In this document: positions 1 through 9,123 of the stretch, in pieces
Layout of the letters: each line of letters begins with the position of its first letter
Numbering within the stretch: the stretch's first letter is position 1
NCBI GenBank assembly: GCA_937924505.1
Contig: CALDSR010000040.1
Location: forward strand, 1 to 40,855
Origin: an uncultured Granulosicoccus sp.
Lineage (GTDB): Bacteria; Pseudomonadota; Gammaproteobacteria; Granulosicoccales; Granulosicoccaceae
DNA: 40,855 nucleotides
Direction: 5' to 3'
Translations under genes and position numbers: made by a program
The notes under the pieces: model-generated
What the model saw: the letters and a program-made list of their open reading frames with translations, nothing else
What the model was told of the DNA's origin: nothing
Databases searched by the model: none

Positions 1-800
1 GCAACTTCCAAAGCCTTCTTCTCGGTATCAGTCAGGTCGTTGTATATGTCACCGTTGACGTACAAATCGGCGTTAACAACAACCTGGTGCAAGCCTTGGA
101 GGTAGTAGTGTTTCAACACCTTCTGGAAGCCGAAGACAGAATCAGGCTTCGGGCAGCACCATTCAGCTGCGTCGATAGTGCCTTTTTCAAGCGCAGGCAA
201 GATGTCACCACCACCCATCGCAACAGCCGGAACGCCGATGTCAGCGTAGGCGGCGCCTACCATGCCAGGAGGTGCACGAAAACGCATTTTACGGAAGTCG
301 TCCATTGACGCGATCGGCTTGGGGAACCAGCCTAATGCTTCTGGACCCACAGGTTGCAACATGAAACCTTTGACGTTCACGCCCATTTCGTCCCACAGAC
401 GATCATAAAGCTCTTTACCACCGCCATACTGGAACCAGCTCAGGAACGCGATATTGTCCATGCCAACGCCGGCACCCGCAATAGGAGCACCAAAGAGGTT
501 CGCCGCAACGTGCTTGCCACCCCAGTAGTGTGTCCATGCAAAACCTGCTTCAACAAGGCCCGCGTCAACTGCGTCAATGATATCGCTGGGGGAGACAACA
601 GCGCCGGCAGGCAGCACTTCGATGGTCAGCGAACCACCGGTAAGTTCGCCAACGTCTTTGGCGAATTCCTTCAGCATGACTACTTCGTCTGACGAATCAC
701 CCAGTACCGATTGCACGCGAATGGTCGTTTCGGCATAAGCAGAACCAACTGCCATTGCCGCACTCAGCGCCGATGCGCCGAGAAGATTTGTAAATTTCAT
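1..800 (-). CDS. TRAP transporter solute-binding protein, DctP/TakP-like (C-terminus outside window)
   Basis: Periplasmic binding protein of a TRAP (DctP) uptake system, probably for an organic or keto acid. I translated the minus strand from the ATG at 800. It starts MKFTNLLGASALSAAMAVGS and continues to AYAET, a Sec signal peptide cleaved after AYA at about residue 23. The following TTIRVQSVLGDSS, FAWTHYWGGK, FRAPPGM and the late IDAAEWCCP segment are typical of the DctP fold, with the FRAPPGM arginine in the usual carboxylate-binding place. About 266 codons are present; the family runs near 340-365 residues, so roughly the last quarter lies beyond base 1. A strong Shine-Dalgarno (GGAGGAACT) sits directly upstream and decides the start. 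The membrane subunits DctQ/DctM are not in the window. Substrate is inferred from general resemblance to TakP-like proteins and is uncertain. Confidence 0.88.
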   Translation of the reverse strand, partial: MKFTNLLGASALSAAMAVGSAYAETTIRVQSVLGDSSDEVVMLKEFAKDVGELTGGSLTIEVLPAGAVVSPSDIIDAVDAGLVEAGFAWTHYWGGKHVAANLFGAPIAGAGVGMDNIAFLSWFQYGGGKELYDRLWDEMGVNVKGFMLQPVGPEALGWFPKPIASMDDFRKMRFRAPPGMVGAAYADIGVPAVAMGGGDILPALEKGTIDAAEWCCPKPDSVFGFQKVLKHYYLQGLHQVVVNADLYVNGDIYNDLTDTEKKALEV

Positions 801-1197
801 AGTTCCTCCAAAGGATTATCATGTCGATGGCGGTGATCATGTTGCCCGGAATGCGCGCAAGATTCTCCCTCCATCAGGTAGTAAAAATTGCGCAGCCAAG
901 CCACACTTTAAATAAGATGGGTCGGGGTGTTGAGACTCCGCCCTGTATCTCTGTCGACATAGACCGATACTGGGACAAATGCTCTCATTAATGGCGTGAG
1001 CTGTCAAACTGCCGCAAGCAGTTTCAATCGCGAATGTAGCCGATGCACAGCACGTCCAAATGGGTCGTTTTCAGCAACAAGCAGGAGGACTGCCTCTAGA
1101 TTGGGGGCAGATTTGAGACGTGGTCAACTAAACGTCGAGATGCCAGTCGCCGCCGACAGGGCTGCTTAAGGACGGCCGGCGGCGCCGCTAACGCCAA
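801..1197. other. Intergenic leader of the TRAP gene; GC-rich hairpin near its far end
   Basis: No coding potential that I can support. It should hold the promoter of the minus-strand TRAP gene, but I cannot point to convincing -35/-10 boxes. At the far end, an 8-bp perfect GC inverted repeat (CGCCGCCG at 1148-1155 with CGGCGGCG at 1177-1184) lies just after the DUF1501 stop codon on the minus strand. It has no following T-run, so it could be a 3'-end stabilising hairpin or a factor-dependent end, not a classical intrinsic terminator. Confidence 0.4.
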
Positions 1198-2556
1198 CTA
1201 CGTCATGAAGTTCAGATCCTGAACAGTGAAATTGTTCAGGTTAGGCAGGACTGTATGCAACTGTGGATCTTCAAGACCAACCCAGCGCAATAAGGTCGCA
1301 GCATATTGAGTGGCTGACAAGGTTGGCAGTATGCGGCCGTTATGTACGGAATCGGGCCCATCAACATCGAGTCGAGGTAGCTCACCGATAATTTGACCGC
1401 CTTGCACTGCACCACCCATCGCCATTAGATGGTTACCCCAGCCATGGTCGGTACCATCGCCGTTACTCATTAAACTACGACCGAAGTCAGAGGCCGTAAA
1501 AGTTGTAACGCTTTCGGAACGGCCCAGTGCATCGATGCGTCCCTGAAAATAACTCATCGCGTTACTGAGTTCGGCGAAAAGCTCGGGGATTTCGCGATTT
1601 TGATTATCGTGAACATCAAAGCCGCGCATACTCACGTAGAAGATCTGTCGTCGCAGCCCCAACTGTTCCTGAGCAGCAATCAACTGCGCAACCATATCCA
1701 GTTTGGCGGCCAGTTCATTCTCAGGAGGGCGTTCGGTAAAAAGTCCTGCATTGCTTTCGAGTACAGCCCCTAGCTCTGTCGTGATGGAGATAGCGCGCTT
1801 TTGCATATCGGCATAGGCGTTTGAAAACAAGTGACGACGCTGACTATCCAGCACATTTCGAAACGCATTCGCTCTGGGTTGTTGCCAGTCGCTGTTGTCA
1901 TCCATGCCAGCGTAATTTAGTACACCGGACTCGGTCATCGTATAAGGGCGTTGACCAACGCCAGCCTGCCAGTAGTTGGAACCGGCCAGCGATATCGATG
2001 TGAGGTAGTCACGTTCCTGAAATTCAGACAGGTACCGCGCAGCACCGGCTCCCCAGCCCTGCTGACCGCTATTGCTACCTTGCAGCTGCTGCCATTGAAT
2101 GGATTGATCGCTGTGTGAGAAGAGTTGAGATGGCAGGGTAACGGAGCGATTCTCGTATTGCTCGCGTGTTGTTGGTTCAATCAGATTGCCGATGTTTGCG
2201 ATCAATGCAAGGCGGCCGTCATCGTAAAGTGGACGCAGTGACGCGGCGCTGGGGTGTAGACCCAATGGCGACGATCCACCACCTAAACCAATCAGTGAAT
2301 CTCGAGCAACCGCGAGTCCGCCACGTGAGGTTGCATATTCCTGGTATTCACTGTTGCCGGTTGGCACCATCAGGCTGAAGCCATCGCAACCACCTTCGAG
2401 ATAGATACAGACCAGCGCGCGATAGTCGCCGCCATCAAGTCCGCCGTCCGCTGCATTAGCCAGCGTGAATAGTGGGTTTGCACCGAGTGCCAGTCCGGCG
2501 CCGGCGATAGTCCTCGTGCCCAGTTTCAAGAAACGGCGACGGTTATAGTTGTTCAT
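1198..2556 (-). CDS. DUF1501 family protein, Tat-exported
   Basis: Member of the DUF1501 family (alkaline-phosphatase-like fold, biochemical role unknown). The N-terminus MNNYNRRRFLKLG followed by a hydrophobic stretch and ANA is a twin-arginine signal, so the folded protein is probably exported by Tat; a tatABC set is in this window at 20.4-22.1 kb. The C-terminal third contains the family hallmark ASDFGRSLMSNGDGTDHGWG (about residues 365-385), followed by GGAVQGG. I prefer the ATG at 2556 over an in-frame GTG at 2565, because AAGAG lies 8 bases before the ATG. The gene directly follows a DUF1800 gene (gap about 27 bp). DUF1501/DUF1800 pairs are common in Proteobacteria and Planctomycetes and are almost certainly co-transcribed. 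Function of the pair is not established. Confidence 0.9.
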   Translation of the reverse strand: MNNYNRRRFLKLGTRTIAGAGLALGANPLFTLANAADGGLDGGDYRALVCIYLEGGCDGFSLMVPTGNSEYQEYATSRGGLAVARDSLIGLGGGSSPLGLHPSAASLRPLYDDGRLALIANIGNLIEPTTREQYENRSVTLPSQLFSHSDQSIQWQQLQGSNSGQQGWGAGAARYLSEFQERDYLTSISLAGSNYWQAGVGQRPYTMTESGVLNYAGMDDNSDWQQPRANAFRNVLDSQRRHLFSNAYADMQKRAISITTELGAVLESNAGLFTERPPENELAAKLDMVAQLIAAQEQLGLRRQIFYVSMRGFDVHDNQNREIPELFAELSNAMSYFQGRIDALGRSESVTTFTASDFGRSLMSNGDGTDHGWGNHLMAMGGAVQGGQIIGELPRLDVDGPDSVHNGRILPTLSATQYAATLLRWVGLEDPQLHTVLPNLNNFTVQDLNFMT

Positions 2557-2583
2557 GTTGTTCACTCTTGTTTTTATCCTGCC

Positions 2584-4248
2584 TTATTGCTGAATGGCAG
2601 CTTCAGGTGATGATGCAATGAGAAAAATAGCTTCGGCAACGCGCTGTGAAGCTGCGTTCTGGTAGTCACGAGCATCCATCAGAGCTCGTGTTTCGGCGCG
2701 CAGCTCTGGTGTCATCCTGCCGCCAAGTAGTAACAGGTCAAGATGATCGAGTAAGGCGTCAGGCTCTGGTTCGATATTCATTTCGCGTTGAATATCGATG
2801 GCGATGCGATTTCGATCGATATCGCTTTTGTAACTGTGCGACCAAATGGTATTGGCGAGCATGCGGCTGGTGATCGTGATGATAGATGTCTCATCAATGA
2901 TCTGGAACTCGGGCGAAACCAATCCCGCATCGCTTATTGCACCCGGTTGTGCAAAGTCCGGCCGGAAGAAGTTGAAAACCGATGGTGAGTTCAAAGGTGA
3001 TTGGGCGAGCTCATTGCCAGCCCAGGCGTAATTGAAATCCCGATGTATGGAAACTGGGCCAAAGGCACGCCACAGTTGAGTTACCCGTAACAGCGGCTCC
3101 TTGATCTTGCCGTAGGTGTCAGGGTTGTCGAGATGGCCGAGACGGGCTTCACGATGCATTAGTATTGCTTTCACAGTACTTGCCAGTGAGCCACGTTCTC
3201 CGGCAGCATTCCTGTTGAACACGGCGGCTACGTCGCGTACATAAGTGGGAGAAGGATTGCTGGTTACGAGACGTTGAATCAGTTGTTTGGAAATGAATGG
3301 GCCAACATTCGGGTGAAAAAACACATTGTCCAACGCTTGTTTCAGATCTTCTTCAGGTGTTTGATCTGCCGCAGTGACGAAACCATTCAAGAGTTTCTTC
3401 TCGCCATTGTCGTGATATTCGGGCCACGCTTTCATCGGTGACAGATAGTCTGTGTTGCCAGGCCATCTGAAGTCGTCGGCATTGGCAAAATGCCAGCCTG
3501 TAAACAGATGGGCAAAACCTTCGATGGTCGTCTGGTCGTACGTTGGAATGGTCTGGCCTGATTCATCGAGCTTTGGCGTGCCGTCATCGTTGAGTTGCAC
3601 CAGACCGATACTGAAGAGCTGTAAGAGCTCACGGGCATAGTTTTCGTCAGGCTGAATATTGTTCTCGGTATCCGGACGGCGGTTACCCTTCATGCTGAGA
3701 TACTCACCCATTATCGGGTTCAACGTAACCTCTTCAAGTAAATCGCGATAATTGCCAAATGAATACTTGAGCAAGATGTCGTAGTAGTTGGCGAGACCTG
3801 CCTGTTCGTCACCAAGGCCATCCAATGAAGAAACAACGAATATCTGACTGAGTGCAAATGCGACGCGTTGACGTAGTTGATCGTCAGCTTCTACTGAATT
3901 GCGCCACCATGCATTTACGTATTCGTTCCAGCGATTCCTGTCTCCCTGTTGTAATCCAGTCGACAGATACGTTGCAGGTTTTTGCAGTTCCTGATTGATC
4001 CAGGACTCTGGGCCCAGGCGACCCGCTTCTGTCATATCGTCCAGCTGTGGGCCAAAGGTGGCTTGCTCAAGCAAGCGAAATGCATCTGGTGGGGATAATG
4101 GGCCGTCAGGGGCAGCATTGTTCACTTCGCTGGCAGGCAGTGCAGGTGCGAACGCGGGACCAACTTCGTCGAATATACTGGTACCTTCACTGCAGCCTGC
4201 GATCACCAGTACTGTCAATGCAGTCAGAATTTTTATTGTTTTTGTCAT
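2584..4248 (-). CDS. DUF1800 family lipoprotein
   Basis: 554-residue DUF1800 protein, the usual partner of DUF1501. The first 19 residues end in the lipobox VIAGC, so Cys19 is the likely lipid-modified residue and the protein is probably anchored in a membrane facing the periplasm. Family landmarks visible in order are FRLLEQATFGP (about 58), NYARELLQLFSIGLVQL (about 200), FAHLFTGWHF, ISKQLIQRLVTSNPSP and SPSVFNFFRPDFAQPG near residue 430. Length is normal for the family. It is the first gene of the pair with the DUF1501 gene just downstream; only a weak ribosome-binding site is seen. No enzymatic function is established for DUF1800, and I do not propose one. Confidence 0.9.
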   Translation of the reverse strand: MTKTIKILTALTVLVIAGCSEGTSIFDEVGPAFAPALPASEVNNAAPDGPLSPPDAFRLLEQATFGPQLDDMTEAGRLGPESWINQELQKPATYLSTGLQQGDRNRWNEYVNAWWRNSVEADDQLRQRVAFALSQIFVVSSLDGLGDEQAGLANYYDILLKYSFGNYRDLLEEVTLNPIMGEYLSMKGNRRPDTENNIQPDENYARELLQLFSIGLVQLNDDGTPKLDESGQTIPTYDQTTIEGFAHLFTGWHFANADDFRWPGNTDYLSPMKAWPEYHDNGEKKLLNGFVTAADQTPEEDLKQALDNVFFHPNVGPFISKQLIQRLVTSNPSPTYVRDVAAVFNRNAAGERGSLASTVKAILMHREARLGHLDNPDTYGKIKEPLLRVTQLWRAFGPVSIHRDFNYAWAGNELAQSPLNSPSVFNFFRPDFAQPGAISDAGLVSPEFQIIDETSIITITSRMLANTIWSHSYKSDIDRNRIAIDIQREMNIEPEPDALLDHLDLLLLGGRMTPELRAETRALMDARDYQNAASQRVAEAIFLIASSPEAAIQQ

Positions 4249-4360
4249 GCCTGCGATCTGAAATGTCGTCTACCGTTGGTGTAACGGCAGCACAATGCAA
4301 ATCAAGATGACGTTTCATTGCGGTGTGATCGGTTTAGCGATCAAGGCATGAAGCTGTGAA

Positions 4361-4987
4361 TCAGGTGGCTCTTAGATGGTCGATTCGTTCAAGTATACGG
4401 TTTGCGTGCTGATACTCGACTGGTACCGAAAATGCGCTGCCGTCGGCCTTTTGCAAGACAAGGCTTGGAAAGCCTCGCACGCCGAATCGTTGCACTTGGC
4501 GAAGCTCGTCGAGGAATTCATTGTTGACGTCTTCACTTTCGAGGGCTCTGGAAAACTCTGCGCCATCACACCCAATCTCTTTTGCGCACAGCAGCAAGGT
4601 ATCTATATTTGATGGATTTCTCGCGTTGAGGTAATAGGCCTGCTGTATGGCCTTGATCATGGGACGTTCAAGGTCCCTGGATTGACGGCGGGCTGCGATT
4701 ACAGCGCGACATGCAGGCCAAGTGGAGCGACGTGGATCATTGTCGGTCCAGAAGTCAAAATTGAATTTAGTGTCAGGAATGACCTTTGCTATTTGCCTCC
4801 AGGTCTGCTGAAGCCCTTGCTGCATCGATTCAGGCATGGGTTCATTGCTATCGGGTGCAAGTCCACCCAACAAATGTACGACGCTCACATCGTCTGGCAG
4901 CATCTCCAGCACCGTGTCGAGCGTTGATGCGAAGCCCCAACACCAACTACACATTGGATCATGGACGTAGAACAGCGTATCAGTCAT
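4361..4987 (-). CDS. DsbA-family thioredoxin-fold oxidoreductase
   Basis: 208-residue cytoplasmic-looking member of the DsbA/FrnE-like group of thioredoxin-fold proteins. The N-terminus FYVHDPMCSWCWGF holds the CSWC redox pair (residues 13-16), followed by the all-helical insertion typical of DsbA (about 50-150) and the cis-proline loop RGFPSLVLQ (about 170). There is no signal peptide, so it probably acts in the cytoplasm like other CxWC DsbA relatives, and not in the main periplasmic disulfide pathway. Its ATG overlaps the end of the upstream coiled-coil gene by 8 bp, which implies translational coupling. Substrate is unknown. A 2-hydroxychromene-2-carboxylate-isomerase-like activity is possible for this superfamily, but the intact CxxC favours redox chemistry. 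Confidence 0.88.
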   Translation of the reverse strand: MTDTLFYVHDPMCSWCWGFASTLDTVLEMLPDDVSVVHLLGGLAPDSNEPMPESMQQGLQQTWRQIAKVIPDTKFNFDFWTDNDPRRSTWPACRAVIAARRQSRDLERPMIKAIQQAYYLNARNPSNIDTLLLCAKEIGCDGAEFSRALESEDVNNEFLDELRQVQRFGVRGFPSLVLQKADGSAFSVPVEYQHANRILERIDHLRAT

Positions 4988-5834
4988 TGCCGCGTGGCGT
5001 TCTAAGTGTTTTCAGGGCCTCATCATCCAGGACGATGGTTGCCTCTTCCAATGTCAGGCTGTTGTCGGCCATGTCGGTAGTCGCATCCAACGTGGCGTCG
5101 TAAGGATCGTCGGACGAGACGCTTTCCATCGGACGAGACGACGTTGTTCCGAAGCGCGCCGTGTCTTCAAGTGTGTCTATCATTGCGGGCGGGAAGGCAA
5201 CTGTCTCAGTCTGGTCAATATCGGTATCGAGTTGTTGACCAATTTTATTGTCTAAAGCCTCAGTCTGGTCTTCCACGCTGACGGTCAAGTTGTCATCAAT
5301 ATCTGTAGCACTTGTGTCATCGATGATCGTTGGCTGTTGGTCAGCAGCGTCGGCGGAGGACATATTGTCAATAACCGAGCCTGCGGCCACGGTCGCCGCG
5401 GCGCTGCCCATTGCCGCTGCAACTCCAGAGTTGTCGTCACAACTCGAGGGGGCGAGTTCAGAAATTTCAAGCTCTTTTTGTTGAATGATGCGCTGCAGCC
5501 GTTCCTGTGTTTCGGCTTGCTGTCGATTCAACTCCATTGCATCAGTTCGCGTTTGGTGAACGACCGTTTCATTTTCCAGCAAGGCATCCTTTAATGACCG
5601 ATTGCTTTCGCTTAATGTCTTGACTTCATCCCCGAGAGACTGCAATTGATCTTCAAGATGTTCGCTGTCGCGTTTGGCATTGTCCTCAGCCTCTTTGAGT
5701 CGATCCTCCCAAGAGGCAACGGTGGCGGCAAGTTTTCTTTTACCAAGAGACTTCTGGATCATCAAGCCTGCAATCAGGCCTAGAAAACTGGCGCCGAGTA
5801 TGCTGACGATGATCTCTGAAAAAAGTGAAAGCAT
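4980..5834 (-). CDS. Membrane-anchored coiled-coil protein of unknown function
   Basis: I do not recognise this gene. Starting at the ATG at 5834 gives about 284 residues. One N-terminal membrane segment (about 5-25, ILGASFLGLIAGLMI) is followed by a basic patch (QKSLGKRK), a long charged heptad-like region with few prolines (about 35-155, likely coiled coil), then a low-complexity acidic tail rich in Asp, Thr and Ser. Longer in-frame starts exist up to 5936, but they would run into the end of the OmpA gene and look unlike a protein N-terminus; the chosen ATG begins 11 bp after the OmpA stop. It lies between the BON/OmpA gene and the DsbA-like gene and is probably in one operon with both. An envelope structural role is only a guess. 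Confidence 0.75.
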   Translation of the reverse strand: MLSLFSEIIVSILGASFLGLIAGLMIQKSLGKRKLAATVASWEDRLKEAEDNAKRDSEHLEDQLQSLGDEVKTLSESNRSLKDALLENETVVHQTRTDAMELNRQQAETQERLQRIIQQKELEISELAPSSCDDNSGVAAAMGSAAATVAAGSVIDNMSSADAADQQPTIIDDTSATDIDDNLTVSVEDQTEALDNKIGQQLDTDIDQTETVAFPPAMIDTLEDTARFGTTSSRPMESVSSDDPYDATLDATTDMADNSLTLEEATIVLDDEALKTLRTPRGND

Positions 5835-5844
5835 TTTCGTGGCC

Positions 5845-7623
5845 TTAACGCTGAATGTTGAATTCAATACGTCGGTTATCAGCACGTCCATCTGGCGTGC
5901 TGTTATCACTAATGGGTACACCTTCGCCGAAACCATAAGCTTTCAGCCGATAAATTGAAACACCACGATCGACTAGATAGTCGCGCACCGAATTGGCACG
6001 AAGCTGACTGAGGATCAAATTATCCTGTTTTATTCCTGACGCATCGGTATGTCCTTCGATTCGCACAGGAATGCCGGGATGTTCGATCAGCACATTTGCA
6101 ATTGAGTCGAGCACATCGAGACTGTCGATAGTCAGTACGTCGCTGCTGGATTCAAACAGGATATCCATGGAGGGTAAATCTTTTAACGCATTTCTTAGAG
6201 AATCTGAAGATGTAACAGATGGCGAGGGTATTCTCTTGTCGTCCGCTTGATTTGGTGCTGTACCGATGGCATCACTGTCTTCTGTCGGCGTGATGCTGGT
6301 ATCGTCTGTGTCTGCGTCTGCTTTTGCTTGTGCTTGTGCTTGTGCTTGTGCTTGTGCTTGTGCTTGTGCTTTGACGTTAGCGACTTCTGTAGTTTCATCC
6401 GACACTGCGGACGAGGTGAGCGTACCGTTGGAATTGGCGCTTTGTTCCGGAAGCGGAACCGGCGTGTCCACGTTTGTCAGAGCAATGTCCTCGCTCATAT
6501 TGTAGGCTCCGAGTAAGGATACTGCCGCACCTAGCACGGTATCCTGAGTTTCTGTATCCGGTGCACTGCCGCCGAGGTGAATGCCATCCTCATTGATTTC
6601 TATCGACGGATTTTCAAGTCCAGCCATATCCGGTAGAAACTCTGATACTGATTCCAGCCAGGATGCGTTTTCAATGTCGTCTGATAGTTCGATCGTGTTG
6701 CTGATATAGTCAAGATCAAAAGCGACCATGGCGCTACGAATGAGCGGGGCGACATCGTCCTTGTTTGAAAGTTTTCCGCTCACAGCCAGCGTCTTGCCTT
6801 CAATGTTGAAGTCCAATGAGGGGGAGAGTAGAGAAAGCGATTCTGTTTCTGCCTTTGTCTCGACGAATGAAATGAGGGTATCCGATTCGTCAATCGGTTC
6901 ATTCACAGCGACTGATGATGGGTCGATGTTGGTTTCGGTTTCGGTAGTTTCTGGTTCTGGTGGCCACAGCTCATCGGCAGGCTCTTCAGGATCTACCTCG
7001 AAGACAGGATCTACGTCGATTCCTGCATCCGCGTCGCTATCCGTAAGCAAATCGGTGTCGACTTCAGAACTGACAATCTCGGTAGTCGTTGATTCATCGT
7101 TGCGCGCAGCGGTGTCGGTACTAAACGCGTTATCGTTGTTGCTCACCGACTTGTCGGTAAGCTGATCAGCAGATTCTGACGACGACTCGGATGATGTCGA
7201 ATCAATGACCGTCAATGTGGTCGCATCTTCATTAATCTTTGACACGCCGTTATTGCGAGTGGTGTCGCCTTGGTTTGGCGTCGGGGCTGTTTCGAGCAAG
7301 GTCAATTGATCGACCACGGACCGTACCCCGGGTACACCTTTGACTGCGGTAAGCAGGTTTGCGCGTTGTTGCTTGTCTATGACACGTCCAGTCAGCGTGG
7401 CATCTCGTCCGTGAACCGATGCTATCACCGGTGATTTTGTTGACGTTAGCGGTGCAAGAACCGATTGAATGCTACTGAGTATGCGGTCTTCGACGCGTGG
7501 CGCAAATTTGGAGGCAGCAACCCAGCAGATGGCCGCTGTACCGAGAAGCCATATGAGTATCCACACCAGACTGCCAGTCTGGCCGGTGGTCGATGATCTG
7601 CTTTGTGTTGTTGTTGAGGACAA
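5845..7623 (-). CDS. BON and OmpA C-terminal domain envelope protein with (Ala-Gln)n tract
   Basis: 592-residue envelope protein. Residues about 18-40 form one membrane segment (LVWILIWLLGTAAICWVAA). Two BON-like regions follow: about 68-110 (VHGRDATLTGRVIDKQQR...VPGVRSVVDQL), and a second at about 268-390. A disordered Ser/Thr/Asp-rich linker joins them. An AQ repeat at about residues 420-434 is encoded by the microsatellite at 6326-6367. The C-terminus is a clear OmpA/Pal peptidoglycan-binding domain, with VRIEGHTDASG, LSQLRANSVRDYLVDRG and GRADNRRIEF. The architecture resembles the inner-membrane BON-OmpA protein ArfA of mycobacteria; that is a comparison, not an assignment. The proposed start is a TTG with no strong Shine-Dalgarno, so the exact N-terminus is uncertain. 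Confidence 0.85.
   Translation of the reverse strand: MSSTTTQSRSSTTGQTGSLVWILIWLLGTAAICWVAASKFAPRVEDRILSSIQSVLAPLTSTKSPVIASVHGRDATLTGRVIDKQQRANLLTAVKGVPGVRSVVDQLTLLETAPTPNQGDTTRNNGVSKINEDATTLTVIDSTSSESSSESADQLTDKSVSNNDNAFSTDTAARNDESTTTEIVSSEVDTDLLTDSDADAGIDVDPVFEVDPEEPADELWPPEPETTETETNIDPSSVAVNEPIDESDTLISFVETKAETESLSLLSPSLDFNIEGKTLAVSGKLSNKDDVAPLIRSAMVAFDLDYISNTIELSDDIENASWLESVSEFLPDMAGLENPSIEINEDGIHLGGSAPDTETQDTVLGAAVSLLGAYNMSEDIALTNVDTPVPLPEQSANSNGTLTSSAVSDETTEVANVKAQAQAQAQAQAQAQAKADADTDDTSITPTEDSDAIGTAPNQADDKRIPSPSVTSSDSLRNALKDLPSMDILFESSSDVLTIDSLDVLDSIANVLIEHPGIPVRIEGHTDASGIKQDNLILSQLRANSVRDYLVDRGVSIYRLKAYGFGEGVPISDNSTPDGRADNRRIEFNIQR
6326..6367 (-). repeat. Hexanucleotide microsatellite, 7 perfect copies
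   Basis: Seven perfect tandem copies of GCTTGT (plus-strand reading), flanked by one imperfect copy on each side. On the coding minus strand this gives ACAAGC repeated, translated as alternating Ala-Gln. Because the unit is 6 bp, copy-number change alters the length of the linker and not the reading frame. Confidence 0.95.
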
Positions 7624-7848
7624 TTGTAATCTGTAAGAGTCAAAATTCGGACAGCAGCAAGATTATACAGACTGTGTTCCTCAACCTGTTCGGTAATAAA
7701 GGTGGGCAACGATTGCCGAGCGAAAAAAAAGGTCCCCTCACGTTGCAAGATGCGTAAGGTGATGTTTTTCTGGCACTAATGAATGGCAATATACTCAAAG
7801 GTTGGCAATTCGGTACGATTCACAGGTCCCGTCTGGAGAGCGTTATTC

Positions 7849-9123
7849 ATGGCACCACGTGCTATTCCTATTATCTTCGCCTGTTTGATGGCATTTGGCC
7901 AGATATTCCAGCCTGCGCAGGCACAAATCTACAACGTTTTGCAGGAGTGCACTGCCCAGTCGCCGGATATCGATGACATCCACGCTTGTCTGGATAACTA
8001 CCTCGATATCATGGATGCGAATATCGATGACGTGTCGCTTTTTCTTAACCGTACACTTGAAGGTTCTTCTCTGGCGGGCTTCAAACGCTCACAACAGGCG
8101 TTTGTTCAGTATCGTCGGCAAAATTGTCTTTGGTATCTCGAATTCTCGACACCTCGCAGTGAGGCCGAACAAATTGCCAAGAACTGTCTGGCAACCATGT
8201 CTCAGCAACGCTTGAGTGAGCTGCAACGATTGATGGCCACCGACAACGCAGGTTCCAGTACATTGCGTGGATTCTATGTTTATGGCCCAAACAGTAATAG
8301 TTTCCAGCTCTGTGGGCGGGAGGCTCGCTATTGGGTTGAAGGGGACAATCAAAGCGTCAGTCAGATTCAACAGCTATATCTGAACGCTGCGACTGCAGAT
8401 TTGCAAATAATGTATGCGGTTGTTACGGGAGAATTTGAAGACGACACGCCGACGGTTGAAGGTCATCAAGGCGTACTGCGCCTTGCCGAGGTCGTTGAGA
8501 TTCGCGTTCCCAGTGCGTCTGATTGTCGACTGCCGAGCGGGCAGCCCACTGCATTTTCGGCGTTGGCAACTACATCGATTGCGCCGGTGGAACCTGCCGT
8601 CGTTACGACTGAACCTGAGCCTGCGATCGTTGAGGAACAGGAAGAGCCTCAGCAGCAGTTGGTTGCGTATTTCGGTGCGTGGATAGCGGACTGTGTTGAA
8701 AATGACGGGAACAGAAAGTGTAATTTACAGGTGGACATGCAATCGGACGGTAGTGCCAGTGAAGGTGAAATGCCGACGCTGTCAGTTGCTCGGAGGACCC
8801 GTCAAAGGACAACGATAGAAGTGCGTTTTCCGGATCGTGAAATAGATACGCCACAGCGAATTCGCTGGGGCGTTGACGCCTATGTTTTTGGCGACATTCT
8901 TGGGTCTGAGATTCGTGTTGATGAGACCGCGACTAGACAACTTGTCAATGAGCGTCGTTTCATTAACGAGGATCTGATGCCACTGATGGTCGGTGGTGGC
9001 AAGCTGACGCTGGATGTACTTGCGTCAGTCGACGATCGAACGGGCGAGAAATTTTCCGCTACCCTGCGTGGACTGACACGTGCCCTTGCATTTGCAGACG
9101 AATTTGTGAGCGATGGCCGCTAG
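7849..9123 (+). CDS. Exported two-part protein: LprI/DUF1311-like N-terminus, IalB-like C-terminus
   Basis: Secreted or periplasmic protein of about 424 residues. I choose the ATG at 7849 because GGAGAG precedes it by 8 bases and a clean Sec signal then starts at once (MAPRAIPIIFACLMAFGQ, cleavage near AQA). An in-frame ATG at 7783 lacks a good ribosome site. Mature residues about 30-120 have the spacing of cysteines and QRLSELQRLM helix seen in LprI/DUF1311 proteins (lysozyme-inhibitor-like). After a Pro/Glu linker, the C-terminal section from about residue 285 (FGAWIADCV...RKCNLQVDM, ending in TLRGLTRALAFADEF) resembles the IalB family (invasion-associated locus B). Both assignments are by eye and the second is weaker. 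Its end overlaps thiamine pyrophosphokinase by 11 bp. Confidence 0.7.
   Translation: MAPRAIPIIFACLMAFGQIFQPAQAQIYNVLQECTAQSPDIDDIHACLDNYLDIMDANIDDVSLFLNRTLEGSSLAGFKRSQQAFVQYRRQNCLWYLEFSTPRSEAEQIAKNCLATMSQQRLSELQRLMATDNAGSSTLRGFYVYGPNSNSFQLCGREARYWVEGDNQSVSQIQQLYLNAATADLQIMYAVVTGEFEDDTPTVEGHQGVLRLAEVVEIRVPSASDCRLPSGQPTAFSALATTSIAPVEPAVVTTEPEPAIVEEQEEPQQQLVAYFGAWIADCVENDGNRKCNLQVDMQSDGSASEGEMPTLSVARRTRQRTTIEVRFPDREIDTPQRIRWGVDAYVFGDILGSEIRVDETATRQLVNERRFINEDLMPLMVGGGKLTLDVLASVDDRTGEKFSATLRGLTRALAFADEFVSDGR

Noticed and set aside
5835..5936. Longer N-terminus for the coiled-coil membrane protein
   Set aside because: It would lie within the OmpA domain coding region, and the ATG at 5834 places the membrane helix at the N-terminus as expected.
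6195..6516. Lys-His and Cys-Leu/Ala-Cys repeat peptides on both strands around 6.3 kb
   Set aside because: They are other-frame translations of the GCTTGT microsatellite inside the OmpA/BON gene.
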